From Paenibacillus sp. PL91 (lineage in GTDB: Bacteria > Bacillota > Bacilli > Paenibacillales > Paenibacillaceae): DNA of 64,000 nucleotides. The stretch covers positions 62,001-126,000 of the forward strand of contig NZ_JABBYG020000015.1 in NCBI RefSeq assembly GCF_012935325.2. The letters run 5' to 3'. Positions 1 to 8,720 of the stretch are shown here, piece by piece (positions within the stretch are counted from its first letter, which is position 1; every line of letters begins with the position of its first letter). The translations under genes and the position numbers were made by a program. A model generated the notes under the pieces. It had not been told where the DNA came from. It did not search any database and saw only the letters and a list, made by a program, of their open reading frames with translations.

Positions 1-1071
1 GTATACGAAGTTGTGTAAATTGACCGTGCTGCAAATGTGATTAGGGATGATGCGAATGACATCCCCAACTTGATAAGCAGAATCCGGGTTCACGTGAATC
101 ATGCCATGCTCTTCATTCATTCGCTCAAGCACCGCATCTGGATCACCGACGATATTGCCGAAGCCCTTGAGGAACAGCGGCGCATGGCCCGGCTGCACGT
201 CTGTCGCGAATGTTTTGCTGCCGCCGTCAATGATGATTAAGTCTGGCAATGGACGGCTTACGACTGTGGCATGCACGGCGCCAGCGCAATGATCAAGAGT
301 GGTGATGCCAAAGACAGTCTGCATCCGGTCCTGATAAATGTAAGTGCCGGGACGTACCTCCGTCACGCCCTCTACCTCGGCAGCGGCAGCAGACGTCGGC
401 GAGGAGCCAACGCTCACATCATGAATCGCGATGCCGGCGCTTCTTAAGACTGCCGCTGCATCTGCCATAAGGCGGCCTTCTTCGAGACCTGCCGCTCTCA
501 CATCGAGCGTCGATGCTCCGGCAACCATCGTGCCGCGATAGGTGAAGATGCCGCTCAGCTTAATCCCCTCAAGCTCGGTGATTTGTTTGGCGAGCTGCAC
601 CGCTGTATCGATCGCTGCTCCCGTACGCTTCAGCCCGGTATCGAGCTCGAGGCGCACCTCAAGCTCAGCGCCTTCGCGAACGGCTACCTCAGAAATACGC
701 TTTGCGCCTTCTAAGCTGTCAACGCCGATGATTAGCCGAATGCCCGATAGACTTAGTCGCGCGGCACGTTCAATTTTGGATTTCGCGATAATCGGATAAG
801 CGACAAATATGTCGCTTATCCCGCTGCCCGCCATAACTTCAGCCTCGGAAATTTTTGCAACGGTAATGCCGATAGCGCCAGCAGCGAGCTGCCTTGCGGC
901 CATCTCCGGCAGCTTATGCGTTTTCGCATGGGGACGAAGCTTAACGCCAAAGGGCTTCACCTTTTCCGCCATAGCGGCGATATTGGCATTTACAAGATTG
1001 CTGTCGATGACAAGGCAAGGGGTTTCCAGCTCGCGGCCTTCATACAAAGCTTCAGTCGATTTGCCACTCAT
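1..1071 (-). CDS. D-serine dehydratase / D-threonine aldolase-like PLP enzyme (3' end outside window)
   Basis: Fold-type III PLP enzyme of the DSD1 / D-threonine aldolase family, expected to deaminate or cleave a D-amino acid in the cytoplasm. At least 357 residues are visible and only a short C-terminus should be missing. Near the N-terminus the sequence reads ETPCLVIDSN, then RPHAKTHK around residues 46-53, whose first lysine (Lys50) should be the PLP Schiff base. Near the window edge it reads PNHICSTVN, the metal site; the His-x-Cys pattern is the one known for zinc-dependent D-serine dehydratases, while D-threonine aldolases usually have His-x-Asp. The start is an ATG overlapping the regulator's stop by 4 bases (ATGA), so the pair is a translationally coupled operon. 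The exact substrate is inferred. Confidence 0.85.
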   Translation of the reverse strand, partial: MSGKSTEALYEGRELETPCLVIDSNLVNANIAAMAEKVKPFGVKLRPHAKTHKLPEMAARQLAAGAIGITVAKISEAEVMAGSGISDIFVAYPIIAKSKIERAARLSLSGIRLIIGVDSLEGAKRISEVAVREGAELEVRLELDTGLKRTGAAIDTAVQLAKQITELEGIKLSGIFTYRGTMVAGASTLDVRAAGLEEGRLMADAAAVLRSAGIAIHDVSVGSSPTSAAAAEVEGVTEVRPGTYIYQDRMQTVFGITTLDHCAGAVHATVVSRPLPDLIIIDGGSKTFATDVQPGHAPLFLKGFGNIVGDPDAVLERMNEEHGMIHVNPDSAYQVGDVIRIIPNHICSTVNLHNFVY

Positions 1072-1727
1072 TCTACTGCTCCTCCTTCGCTGTCAGCGCC
1101 CTTGGATTCCTCCAAATAGCTGTATAGCGTAAATTTAGAAATGCTCAGGTAGCTGCAAACCTTCTCGCCTGATTTTTTAATGAGAAAAGCGCCCTTTTGA
1201 TCGAGCAGCTGAATGAATTTGATTTTGTCTTCCTTGGCCATTGTCGCCGGCGGCTTGCCAATCGTTTCTTGCGCTTCTTGCAAAAGCGTATCGAGCAGGT
1301 CGCTCACATTGCTGACGAAGGATTCTCGAACGGGCGTAAAGCCGCTTGCCGTTAGCGATTGGAGCGTTTTCTCCGCCACCATCAGATCAGTGATGTCGAA
1401 GTTGATGCATAGCGCTCCGATAATGGTGCCGGCGTTGTTTTTGACATACATGGAAGTAGAGCGAAGGATTCGCCCGTCCTTCGTTTGCGTGACATAGTTA
1501 TGTCGGTTGTCGCCCTCTGACGTACCCCGCATAATTTCGAGGCCTAGATTCGTGCCGGGGTCTCCGACCTCTCGTCCTGTTACGTGGCCGTTCTCGATAA
1601 TAACGATCGTGCTGTCAACCGGCTTCGACCAGTCGTGCACGACGACCTCGCAGCGCTCTCCGAATTGCGCCGTAATGCCCTTGGCCATCTCTGTCAAAAA
1701 GAGAAATTCCTGCGATATTGATTCCAT
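1068..1727 (-). CDS. DauR/YheO-type transcriptional regulator (PAS + HTH)
   Basis: A 219-residue regulator. Residues ~1-120 form a YheO-like PAS sensor domain (CEVVVHDW, then KDGRILRSTSMYVKN and GALCINFDIT), and the last ~60 residues form a DauR-type HTH (KGAFLIKKSGEKVCSYLSIS). DauR of Pseudomonas controls D-arginine catabolism, so a D-amino-acid inducer fits the PLP enzyme coupled directly downstream by an ATGA overlap. I place the start at the ATG ending at 1727, where a GGGAGAG element lies upstream and the protein begins like its family. The longer GTG start at 1769 has no visible ribosome binding site. The gene is divergent from the YesM-like kinase. Confidence 0.82.
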   Translation of the reverse strand: MESISQEFLFLTEMAKGITAQFGERCEVVVHDWSKPVDSTIVIIENGHVTGREVGDPGTNLGLEIMRGTSEGDNRHNYVTQTKDGRILRSTSMYVKNNAGTIIGALCINFDITDLMVAEKTLQSLTASGFTPVRESFVSNVSDLLDTLLQEAQETIGKPPATMAKEDKIKFIQLLDQKGAFLIKKSGEKVCSYLSISKFTLYSYLEESKGADSEGGAVE

Positions 1728-1888
1728 TCTGCGTTCACTCTCCCGTTTCCTTACAGCCTCGTTGCCCACATGGTACTATGACTTGCGCAAAAAATCAAAC
1801 AAAAAATCTGTTAACCTAAAAAAAAGTATGATAGGATGTTTTTATTCTTTTATGCTTCACGACACGACATCAGAAGAGGTGATGAGGC

Positions 1889-3664
1889 ATGCGCTGGATC
1901 AGCAGTTCATTAAAGCGGAAGCTGTCCTTTTTGCTGCTGCTATCGGTTTTAATTCCTCTGCTTGCGCTGGGCTTATTCGCCTACAACATGGCGGCGACGG
2001 CTACGGAGGAGAAGGCGAAGCAGTCAGGCACGAGCATTTTGCGGCAAACGGGCACGAACCTGGAGTTCATTGTGCAGGACATCGAGAATATGTCGCTATT
2101 TCTGATCGGGCAAAAGGATGTTCAGCAATATTTGAGCAGCTCAAGCGAAAATGCGGTCAAGCAGACGCAGATGATTGAATTTTTATCTAACCTTGTCTTC
2201 TCCAAAGGCTATATATCAGACATTACGATTTACCCTTTGAATCAATCTCATCCCGTATCCAATACGACGATATTCGAAACGGAACTCGCCGAGCTGACGG
2301 GGCAGGATGTGCGGCATTATCAATCCAGCGTAAAATGGTGGACCAGCCGCTACGAGACGAACACAGCTGCGGGAGTAAAGCAGGTCATCTCGCTGGTGAG
2401 GCCGATCCGCAGCCTTAATAGCTTTAAACAGATAGGAACGCTTGTCATAAGCCTCAACGAAGAAGCGGTGTCCCTGCTGCTTATGCAAGCGGGAATCCCG
2501 GCAGGCGGCTATGTCGTGTTGTCGAATGAAGACGGGTTTGTCTTGTCCGGCAGCGAAAAGAATGAATCCATAACATCGATGGACAAGCTGCTGCCAGGGC
2601 TTACGGTACGGGGAAGCTCGGGTACGCTTAATTATGGCGAAGGTGAAAACAAGCAGACGATCCTTTACGATACGGTAGGCGACGTCGGTTGGCGGCTGAC
2701 AGGCGTCATGCCGTTCGCGGAATACAAAGCGCAAAACAATTACGTCCTCCAGCTGATGGCGATCGTAATCATTTTTTCGGTGCTGCTCGTCGCAGCGCTT
2801 GTCCTTTACTTTGTTCAAAGGGTGACCAATCCGCTTATCATGCTGACTCAGTTTCTAAAGCATTCCAATCCAGAGGAGCCGATGCAGACGTATCCCGTGG
2901 AATCGATGGATGAGGTGGGCCAGCTCGTGCGCAGCTACAATAAGCTGAGCGAGCGGATCGAAGGTTTGACCGAGCAGGTTAAGCTGGAGGAATCCTATAA
3001 AAAAGAAGCCGATATGCATGCGCTGCAGGCGCAAATCAATCCCCATTTTCTATACAATACGCTTTCGTCTATTCATTGGATGGCGCTTATGAACCAAGAT
3101 GCGAAAACTGCCGATATGGTGGGCAGCTTGAGCGATTTTATGCGATTCAGCTTGAATAAGGGAGAGGAATATTGCTCGGTGGAGCAGGAGGCTGCGCATG
3201 CCGGACATTATGCCAACATCCAGTCGATTCGTTTTCCGAATAAATTTAAGCTTACTGTAGATATCGATCCAGCGCTGCTTGACCAAACGATGCTGAAGCT
3301 GCTGCTGCAGCCTTTGATCGAAAATGCACTTATTCATGGCATACAAAAGCAAGCGGAGCCCGGTGAAATCAGGGTTGCCGCGCATAAGCAGGGCTCATCC
3401 ATGGCTTTCGCGGTCGAGGATACGGGAGCAGGCATCGATGCCGGCAAGCTGGCTGCTATTTATAAGGAGCTTCACGGGCCAGATGATCGAAAAAGGGAAC
3501 GCGAGCGCTTGGAGCGCGGCAGCTACGGGCTGCGCAACGTTCATAAGCGGCTGCAGCTGCACTACGGTACGGAAGCGGGGCTTCGTATTGAAAGCACGGA
3601 AAGAATCGGCACTCGCGTGTCCTTCTTGATCCCCATGCTAATCGAGGGAGGAAAAGCCGAATGA
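1889..3664 (+). CDS. YesM-type sensor histidine kinase
   Basis: A 591-residue membrane kinase of the YesM family that typically senses extracellular carbohydrate and phosphorylates the partner regulator. It has an N-terminal membrane segment (residues ~13-33), an extracellular region of about 250 residues, a second membrane segment (~285-307), HAMP, then the His_kinase domain with the phospho-acceptor in NPHFLYNTLSS (His386). The HATPase follows, with QPLIENALIHG as N-box and EDTGAGI as G1 box. The RBS AGAGGTG is 8 bases before the ATG. The stop overlaps the next start (ATGA at 3661). With the response regulator and the ABC genes behind it, this forms a sugar-sensing and uptake locus. Confidence 0.93.
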   Translation: MRWISSSLKRKLSFLLLLSVLIPLLALGLFAYNMAATATEEKAKQSGTSILRQTGTNLEFIVQDIENMSLFLIGQKDVQQYLSSSSENAVKQTQMIEFLSNLVFSKGYISDITIYPLNQSHPVSNTTIFETELAELTGQDVRHYQSSVKWWTSRYETNTAAGVKQVISLVRPIRSLNSFKQIGTLVISLNEEAVSLLLMQAGIPAGGYVVLSNEDGFVLSGSEKNESITSMDKLLPGLTVRGSSGTLNYGEGENKQTILYDTVGDVGWRLTGVMPFAEYKAQNNYVLQLMAIVIIFSVLLVAALVLYFVQRVTNPLIMLTQFLKHSNPEEPMQTYPVESMDEVGQLVRSYNKLSERIEGLTEQVKLEESYKKEADMHALQAQINPHFLYNTLSSIHWMALMNQDAKTADMVGSLSDFMRFSLNKGEEYCSVEQEAAHAGHYANIQSIRFPNKFKLTVDIDPALLDQTMLKLLLQPLIENALIHGIQKQAEPGEIRVAAHKQGSSMAFAVEDTGAGIDAGKLAAIYKELHGPDDRKRERERLERGSYGLRNVHKRLQLHYGTEAGLRIESTERIGTRVSFLIPMLIEGGKAE

Positions 3665-5196
3665 AGCTGTTGATCGTGGATGACGAGGTTATTATTCGAA
3701 CGGGGCTTAGCACTGTTATTAAGTGGGCGGAGCTTGGCTATGAGCTTTTGGAGCCGGCAGAATCAGCCGAGGAAGCATTGTCACGCCTAGAGGCGGAGCG
3801 GCCGGAAATTGTCCTGACAGACATTCAAATGACCGGACGCAGCGGGCTGGAGCTTGCTGGCGAGGTCAGGCGGCTTCTGCCAGACAGTGAAGTCATTATT
3901 TTGACAGGCTACGATCAATTCTCGTATGCGCAGCAGGCGATTCGTGAAGGAGCAGGCGATTATTTGCTTAAAACGAGTCGGCCTGACGAGATTATTCGAG
4001 CAGTAAACGGGGCGAAGCAGCGAATATTGCAAAAGTGGGAATCGTTAAAACGAGACCAGCTTCGCGATAGGCTTATGGAGCGCCTTGTTGAAGGCACGGA
4101 GCTGGACAGCAGATCGGAGGATAAGGCTGCAAAGCTGCTGCCGCAGTTGAGGATGAACGAGGCTTCCTTTTACCAAGCTGCCATTATTTCGGCTGAAGGC
4201 TGGGGCGATGCGGCTGGACACAGCTATTTATTATTGTTTGCCGTTCACAATATGATTAGCGAGCTGATTGAAGGGGAAGCGCTGCTGCGCAACGACAGCT
4301 TAGTCGTTCTGCTTAGGTATGAGAGCCCTCGAGGGGATAACTCTCAGCTTGCTAGAGTGCTTGATCGAATTGCACGCAAGCTCAAATGCAAGCTTTTTGC
4401 CGCAGCAGGCTCCGTCGTCCCGAATTGGCGTACGCTGAAAGCCTCCTATGCGGAGGCGACCTATACGTTTTTGTACAAAGGGATAACAGCAGAAGAAGGA
4501 TTGCTTACCTATGAGGATATAAGAGGACGGCGAGGCGGGCGTACGATCTGCTCGCAGGAGGAGGAAGGGCAGCTTACCGCATTATTTCAAGAGGGAGATT
4601 CCGCAAAGCTGGGTCAATGGATCGAACAGCTTATTGAGCTTCAGCTCTTGGACCCGAGCACGACGCCGGAATCGCTACGAAGATTTCTTCATTCGGTCCA
4701 AATTTCTGCCTATCGCTGGGTGGAGCGAGTCGTGACTGCCTACGGCGATGCGTCTATGTTGTCGGGCGTGAAGCTCGCGCACAGCATGACCTCTTCCCAA
4801 ACAGCTACCCGAGCAGAAACGCTATTTGAACAGCTGAATGAGCTAATGGGAATGTACCGCGAATCGGTAGAGCAGGAAGGGATACCTTACATCAAACGTT
4901 CCATTGCTTATATTCATGACCACTTGGACAAGGAGCTGACATTGCAGCAGGTTGCCAGGCATGTTCACCTTAATCCCAATCATTTCAGCGAGGTGTTCAA
5001 ACGGGAGACGGGTCTGACGTATATCGAGTTCGTGACTCGTTTGAGAATGGACCTTGCCAAGCGGCTGCTGGAGGAATCGCCGATTAAAGTAAGTGAGGTA
5101 GCAGGCCGTGTAGGCTACGTGGATATGAAATATTTTAGCCAACTATTCAAGCGCAGTACAGGCTATACCCCGTCAGAGTACAGGTCCAGAAGCTGA
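3661..5196 (+). CDS. YesN-type response regulator, AraC-family output
   Basis: A 511-residue DNA-binding response regulator. The receiver domain occupies residues 1-120, with the acidic pocket LIVDDE and the phospho-acceptor in LTDIQMTG (Asp54). A long linker of about 270 residues follows, as usual for YesN proteins, then an AraC double HTH from ~405 (LQQVARHVHLNPNHFSEVFK, then KVSEVAGRVGYVDMKYFSQL). It is translationally coupled to the kinase upstream. It most likely activates the binding protein and permease genes starting 98 bases downstream. Confidence 0.93.
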   Translation: MKLLIVDDEVIIRTGLSTVIKWAELGYELLEPAESAEEALSRLEAERPEIVLTDIQMTGRSGLELAGEVRRLLPDSEVIILTGYDQFSYAQQAIREGAGDYLLKTSRPDEIIRAVNGAKQRILQKWESLKRDQLRDRLMERLVEGTELDSRSEDKAAKLLPQLRMNEASFYQAAIISAEGWGDAAGHSYLLLFAVHNMISELIEGEALLRNDSLVVLLRYESPRGDNSQLARVLDRIARKLKCKLFAAAGSVVPNWRTLKASYAEATYTFLYKGITAEEGLLTYEDIRGRRGGRTICSQEEEGQLTALFQEGDSAKLGQWIEQLIELQLLDPSTTPESLRRFLHSVQISAYRWVERVVTAYGDASMLSGVKLAHSMTSSQTATRAETLFEQLNELMGMYRESVEQEGIPYIKRSIAYIHDHLDKELTLQQVARHVHLNPNHFSEVFKRETGLTYIEFVTRLRMDLAKRLLEESPIKVSEVAGRVGYVDMKYFSQLFKRSTGYTPSEYRSRS

Positions 5197-5293
5197 AGTT
5201 TATCTACCCTACTCCCGAGTTCTGTCCCCTGCCCATGTCTTCTTCGTTTCCCTATACTCGGAGATAAGACAAATATCAAGGAGGAAACATGAC

Positions 5294-6622
5294 ATGAAGA
5301 AGACATTAACAATCGCGATTATGGTCACTCTTATGATTTCAGTTTTGGCAGCATGCGGCGGGACGAATAATAATGGCAAGACAAACGAAAGCGGCGAAGA
5401 GGCTGCAGCGGAAAAAGTGAAGCTTAGCTTATGGCATAACTTTACGGGCGAGGATCTAAGAGCGCAAACGATGCGCTCGATCATCGAGCAGTTCCAGACT
5501 GATCACCCGAACATTTCGCTCGATATTCAGGCAATTCCGCCGGACGGCTACAAAACGCGTCTTAAAACAGTCGCGGCAGCTGATGAAATGCCGGATGTAT
5601 TCATTTTATCGAATGGCTCCATGACACAGGAGTTTTCCGCAGGCGGACTTATTCAACCGGTGAATGAGCTGATTGACAGCCACCCGGATTGGAAGGAAGG
5701 CTTCATGCCGAACTCCTTCGACGCATTTACGGTTGACGGCAACATTTACAGCGCTCCGATGGGCTTGTCTCCAACCTCGATTCTGTACTACAACAAAACG
5801 ATTCTTGAGCAAAACGGCCTAACGGTTCCTAAAACATGGGATGAGCTGCTTAACGCGATCAGCGTGTTGAAAGCAAAGAAAATTACGCCAATCGCACTAG
5901 GCAACAAAGCGGCGTGGCTGGCTCAATCTAGTATTTTCAGCTCGCTGGCTGATCGCGTAACGGGAACAGAATGGTTCCTAAAGGCTGCTAGCCAAGATGG
6001 AGCGGCATTTACAGATCCTGAGTTCGTACAGGCTCTTACTTACATGCAGCAGCTTGGCGAAGCTGGCGCCTTCCAAGATGGCTTCAATTCGATCGACAAC
6101 ACACAAATGGAGCAAATGTTTGCGCAAGGGCAAGCGGCAATGATGATCGACGGCGGCTGGGCATTATCCAATCTAGCATCTAACGCTTCAGAGGATGCGC
6201 TTAAGGCGATGGGTGCGACGGTTCTTCCATCTATCCCAGGTGGCAAGGGCGACCCTAATTCACTGTCGGGCGTAGTCGGCGTAGGGATGGGCCTTGGCAA
6301 GGATGCAACCGGCAAGAAGAAGGAAGCGGCATTCGAGCTCATCTATGCGATGTCCGGCCCTGATGCGCAGAAGCGTACGCTTGAGAGCAATCAGCTTGTA
6401 AGCTACAAAGCAGAGCTTGATAAGAGCAAAGTATCTCCGATTTTTAGCGAAGTATATGATCTGGTGAACAAAGTGAAGATGACTCCGGTCTATGATGGCA
6501 TACTAACCTCCGCAGGAGCAGATGCAGTAAACAACGGTCTGCAAGAGCTATTGATGGGCGGCAAGCCGGAAGACATAGCCAAAAAAATCCAAGAGGCGCA
6601 AGCGAAGGCATTAGGCAAGTAA
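5294..6622 (+). CDS. Sugar ABC transporter substrate-binding lipoprotein (family 1)
   Basis: A 442-residue extracellular solute-binding protein of the CUT1 sugar family. The signal peptide ends in the lipobox VLAAC, placing the lipidated cysteine at residue 21. The mature part shows the family's LSLWHNFTGED opening, then MPDVFILSNG and the late GMGLGKDATGKKKEAAFELI block. An AGGAGG site lies 9 bases before the ATG. Two permease genes follow, separated by a hairpin-rich spacer. There is no ATP-binding gene here, so a shared MsmX-type ATPase is expected to drive transport. The sugar cannot be told from sequence alone. Confidence 0.92.
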   Translation: MKKTLTIAIMVTLMISVLAACGGTNNNGKTNESGEEAAAEKVKLSLWHNFTGEDLRAQTMRSIIEQFQTDHPNISLDIQAIPPDGYKTRLKTVAAADEMPDVFILSNGSMTQEFSAGGLIQPVNELIDSHPDWKEGFMPNSFDAFTVDGNIYSAPMGLSPTSILYYNKTILEQNGLTVPKTWDELLNAISVLKAKKITPIALGNKAAWLAQSSIFSSLADRVTGTEWFLKAASQDGAAFTDPEFVQALTYMQQLGEAGAFQDGFNSIDNTQMEQMFAQGQAAMMIDGGWALSNLASNASEDALKAMGATVLPSIPGGKGDPNSLSGVVGVGMGLGKDATGKKKEAAFELIYAMSGPDAQKRTLESNQLVSYKAELDKSKVSPIFSEVYDLVNKVKMTPVYDGILTSAGADAVNNGLQELLMGGKPEDIAKKIQEAQAKALGK

Positions 6623-6639
6623 ACAAGCGGCTAAAAATA

Positions 6640-6719
6640 GGACAGCGGTTATTTTCTAGCAAAGCCCGGAAGAAGATCCAGTGACTTTTGGAGCTAGGCA
6701 AAATGGAAATAACCTGTCC
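6640..6719 (+). repeat. Long imperfect inverted repeat after the binding-protein gene
   Basis: The arms start GGACAG and end CTGTCC, and continue inward through GTTATTT / AAATAAC and CTAGC / GCTAG. As RNA this would be a long stem just after the stop codon of the binding protein, with no T-run behind it. It could protect the 3' end of an upstream mRNA segment or act as a partial terminator. Confidence 0.6.
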
Positions 6720-6770
6720 CTTAGCTTGTACTTGCGAAGCGGGTTTGGTGCACTAGCGCAGCAAACCTTA

Positions 6771-6884
6771 GGCTAATGCTTACGAAGTAGGTTTGCTGCG
6801 CAAACCTTGGCTAATGCTTACGAAGTAGGTTTGCTGCGCAAACCTTGGCTAATGCTTACGAAGTAGGTTTGCTGCGCAAACCTT
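6771..6884 (+). repeat. Three perfect 38 bp tandem repeats, each a hairpin
   Basis: Three identical 38 bp units lie at 6771-6808, 6809-6846 and 6847-6884. A diverged relative occupies about 6725-6770. Every unit contains the perfect inverted repeat AGGTTTGC / GCAAACCT with a 3-base loop, so the transcript would carry three consecutive hairpins. The last unit ends directly before the AGGAGG site of the permease gene. The position between binding protein and permeases suggests a role in unequal expression of the two parts of the operon. Confidence 0.9.
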
Positions 6885-6899
6885 TAGGAGGAGACGAAT

Positions 6900-7772
6900 A
6901 TGTCATCATCTTTACGCATCAGAGGCTTTATCGCTATCGGACTTCTTCCGGCGCTTGCGCTGTTTGTCTTTTTCGTTATCGTACCGATAATATGGTCGGC
7001 CTATTACGGCTTTTTCGATTGGAAGGGCATTGGTGCGATGCGCTTTATCGGCTTGGATAACTATAAGGAGGTTTTGCAAGATCGGCTGTTTTGGCATTCG
7101 TTCAAAAACAACCTGCTCATCGTTGCCGCCTCTGTTTTCGGCCAAGTTCCGATTGCGCTGCTGCTATCGTTAGTGCTGCTCAAAAATGGCTGGTTCCAGA
7201 AGTTTATCCGCGCGTCTATCTTTATGCCGATGGTGCTCTCATCCGTCGTAGTCGGCATCATCTGGGGCTACATTTATCATCCGCAAATCGGTGTGCTGAA
7301 CTTTTTGCTCGACAGCCTCGGATTAAGCAGTTGGAAGCAGCAATGGCTGTCCGATCCATCTATTTCGATGTATGCCATTATGGTACCGATTATTTGGCTT
7401 AACGTAGGCCCTTATCTCATTATGTTCATTGCCGCTTTGCAAAATATTCCGAGCGAAATCGACGATGCCGCTCAAATCGACGGCGCGCACGGCTCTCGCA
7501 AGCTGTTCTCCATCAAGCTGCCTATGATTTGGGACACGATTAAGGTTGCGGTGGTGCTTTGCATATCGGGCAGTCTAAAAGCATTTGATCTCATTTATGT
7601 AATGACCGGCGGGGGACCTGCGAACTCGACTGAGCTGCTTGCCTCATATATGTACAATAATACGTTTTCGATTTATCGATTTGGTTACGGAAGCGCGGTA
7701 TCCACGATGATTATTATCATCAGCTTAATTCTTGTAGCAGGAAGCCAGTACCTAATGAAATCCAAAAAATAA
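6900..7772 (+). CDS. Sugar ABC transporter permease (MalF/UgpA type)
   Basis: A 290-residue inner membrane permease with six predicted membrane helices and the cytoplasmic EAA loop EIDDAAQIDGAHG, which contacts the ATPase. The closing segment is typical of the first permease of CUT1 systems (FDLIYVMTGGGPANSTE). AGGAGG is 8 bases before the ATG. It works with the next permease and the binding protein upstream. Confidence 0.93.
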   Translation: MSSSLRIRGFIAIGLLPALALFVFFVIVPIIWSAYYGFFDWKGIGAMRFIGLDNYKEVLQDRLFWHSFKNNLLIVAASVFGQVPIALLLSLVLLKNGWFQKFIRASIFMPMVLSSVVVGIIWGYIYHPQIGVLNFLLDSLGLSSWKQQWLSDPSISMYAIMVPIIWLNVGPYLIMFIAALQNIPSEIDDAAQIDGAHGSRKLFSIKLPMIWDTIKVAVVLCISGSLKAFDLIYVMTGGGPANSTELLASYMYNNTFSIYRFGYGSAVSTMIIIISLILVAGSQYLMKSKK

Positions 7773-7789
7773 CGGAGGGGATCATGTTA

Positions 7790-8671
7790 ATGACTACGCC
7801 ATCGATAAGCGCCGTTCAATCAGCCTCCTCCGGAGGATTGGGAGCCGGACTGCGCAAGCTGAGAGGGAGCTTGTTATCCGTAGGTTTGACGATATACGCA
7901 GTGGTAACGCTCTATCCGCTCATTTGGTTGTTTATTAGCGCATTTAAAACGAACGAGGAATTTTATTCGCGCCCATTCGGCTTGCCGGATGTTTGGAATT
8001 GGAGCAATTACGCCCGCGCTTGGGAAGTAGCAGATATGGGTACAGCGTTCATGAACTCGGTCATCGTTACGGTAATCGCCCTTGTTATCACGCTAGTAAT
8101 GGGCGCATTATGCGCTTATGTGATCTCACGCTTTCAATTCAGAGGCAAGCTGCTCGTTCTCGGAACATTTATGCTGGGCATGCTCATTCCTATCCATAGT
8201 ACGCTCGTTCCCTTGTTTATATTGATGAACAAAATTGATATTTTGAATACGTATGCTGCACTGATCCTGCCATATACGGCGTTTGAGCTGCCGATCGCGA
8301 TCTTCGTCTGCGTGGCTTATATGAACAACTTTCCGAAAGAAATTGAAGAGGCTGCGATGATAGACGGATCAGGCTATTGGGGGATTTTTCTTCGCATGAT
8401 GCTTCCGTTGTCCTTGCCGGCGCTGGCAACTGTCGGTATTCTCGCCTTCTTGAGATATTGGAATGATTTCTCCTTTGCACTTGTATTTATTAGTGATCCA
8501 GGCTTAAAGACGCTGCCGCTTAGCCTATCGATCTTTGCAACCGGCTACTCGACGGACTACAAGCTTACGATGGCAGCGATGGCGCTAGCAGTAGTTCCAA
8601 CTATCATCGTGTACCTTGTATTTCAGGAGCAGGTCATGAAGGGGATGACAGCGGGAGCTGTTAAGGGCTAA
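7790..8671 (+). CDS. Sugar ABC transporter permease (MalG/UgpE type)
   Basis: A 293-residue permease, the second half of the heterodimeric CUT1 channel. It has six predicted helices, an opening YPLIWLFISAFKTNEEF and the EAA loop EIEEAAMIDGSGY. Of two in-frame ATGs (7784 and 7790) the second has the better 9-base distance from GGAGGGG. A terminator hairpin follows at 8683, closing the transport operon. Confidence 0.92.
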   Translation: MTTPSISAVQSASSGGLGAGLRKLRGSLLSVGLTIYAVVTLYPLIWLFISAFKTNEEFYSRPFGLPDVWNWSNYARAWEVADMGTAFMNSVIVTVIALVITLVMGALCAYVISRFQFRGKLLVLGTFMLGMLIPIHSTLVPLFILMNKIDILNTYAALILPYTAFELPIAIFVCVAYMNNFPKEIEEAAMIDGSGYWGIFLRMMLPLSLPALATVGILAFLRYWNDFSFALVFISDPGLKTLPLSLSIFATGYSTDYKLTMAAMALAVVPTIIVYLVFQEQVMKGMTAGAVKG

Positions 8672-8682
8672 AACGCAAAAAG

Positions 8683-8720
8683 ACGGTATTGTATCCATAC
8701 GTGGGCGATACCGTTTTTTC
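8683..8720 (+). terminator. Intrinsic terminator of the sugar ABC operon
   Basis: The stem ACGGTAT / ATACCGT is followed by a run of T (8713-8719). Confidence 0.8.

Noticed and set aside
542-1132. Open frames on the plus strand across the D-amino-acid enzyme gene
   Set aside because: They are antisense to a protein with clear PLP and metal motifs, lack ribosome sites and show no recognisable domain.
6771-6884. CRISPR array
   Set aside because: The 38 bp units are directly adjacent with no unique spacers, and no cas gene is present.
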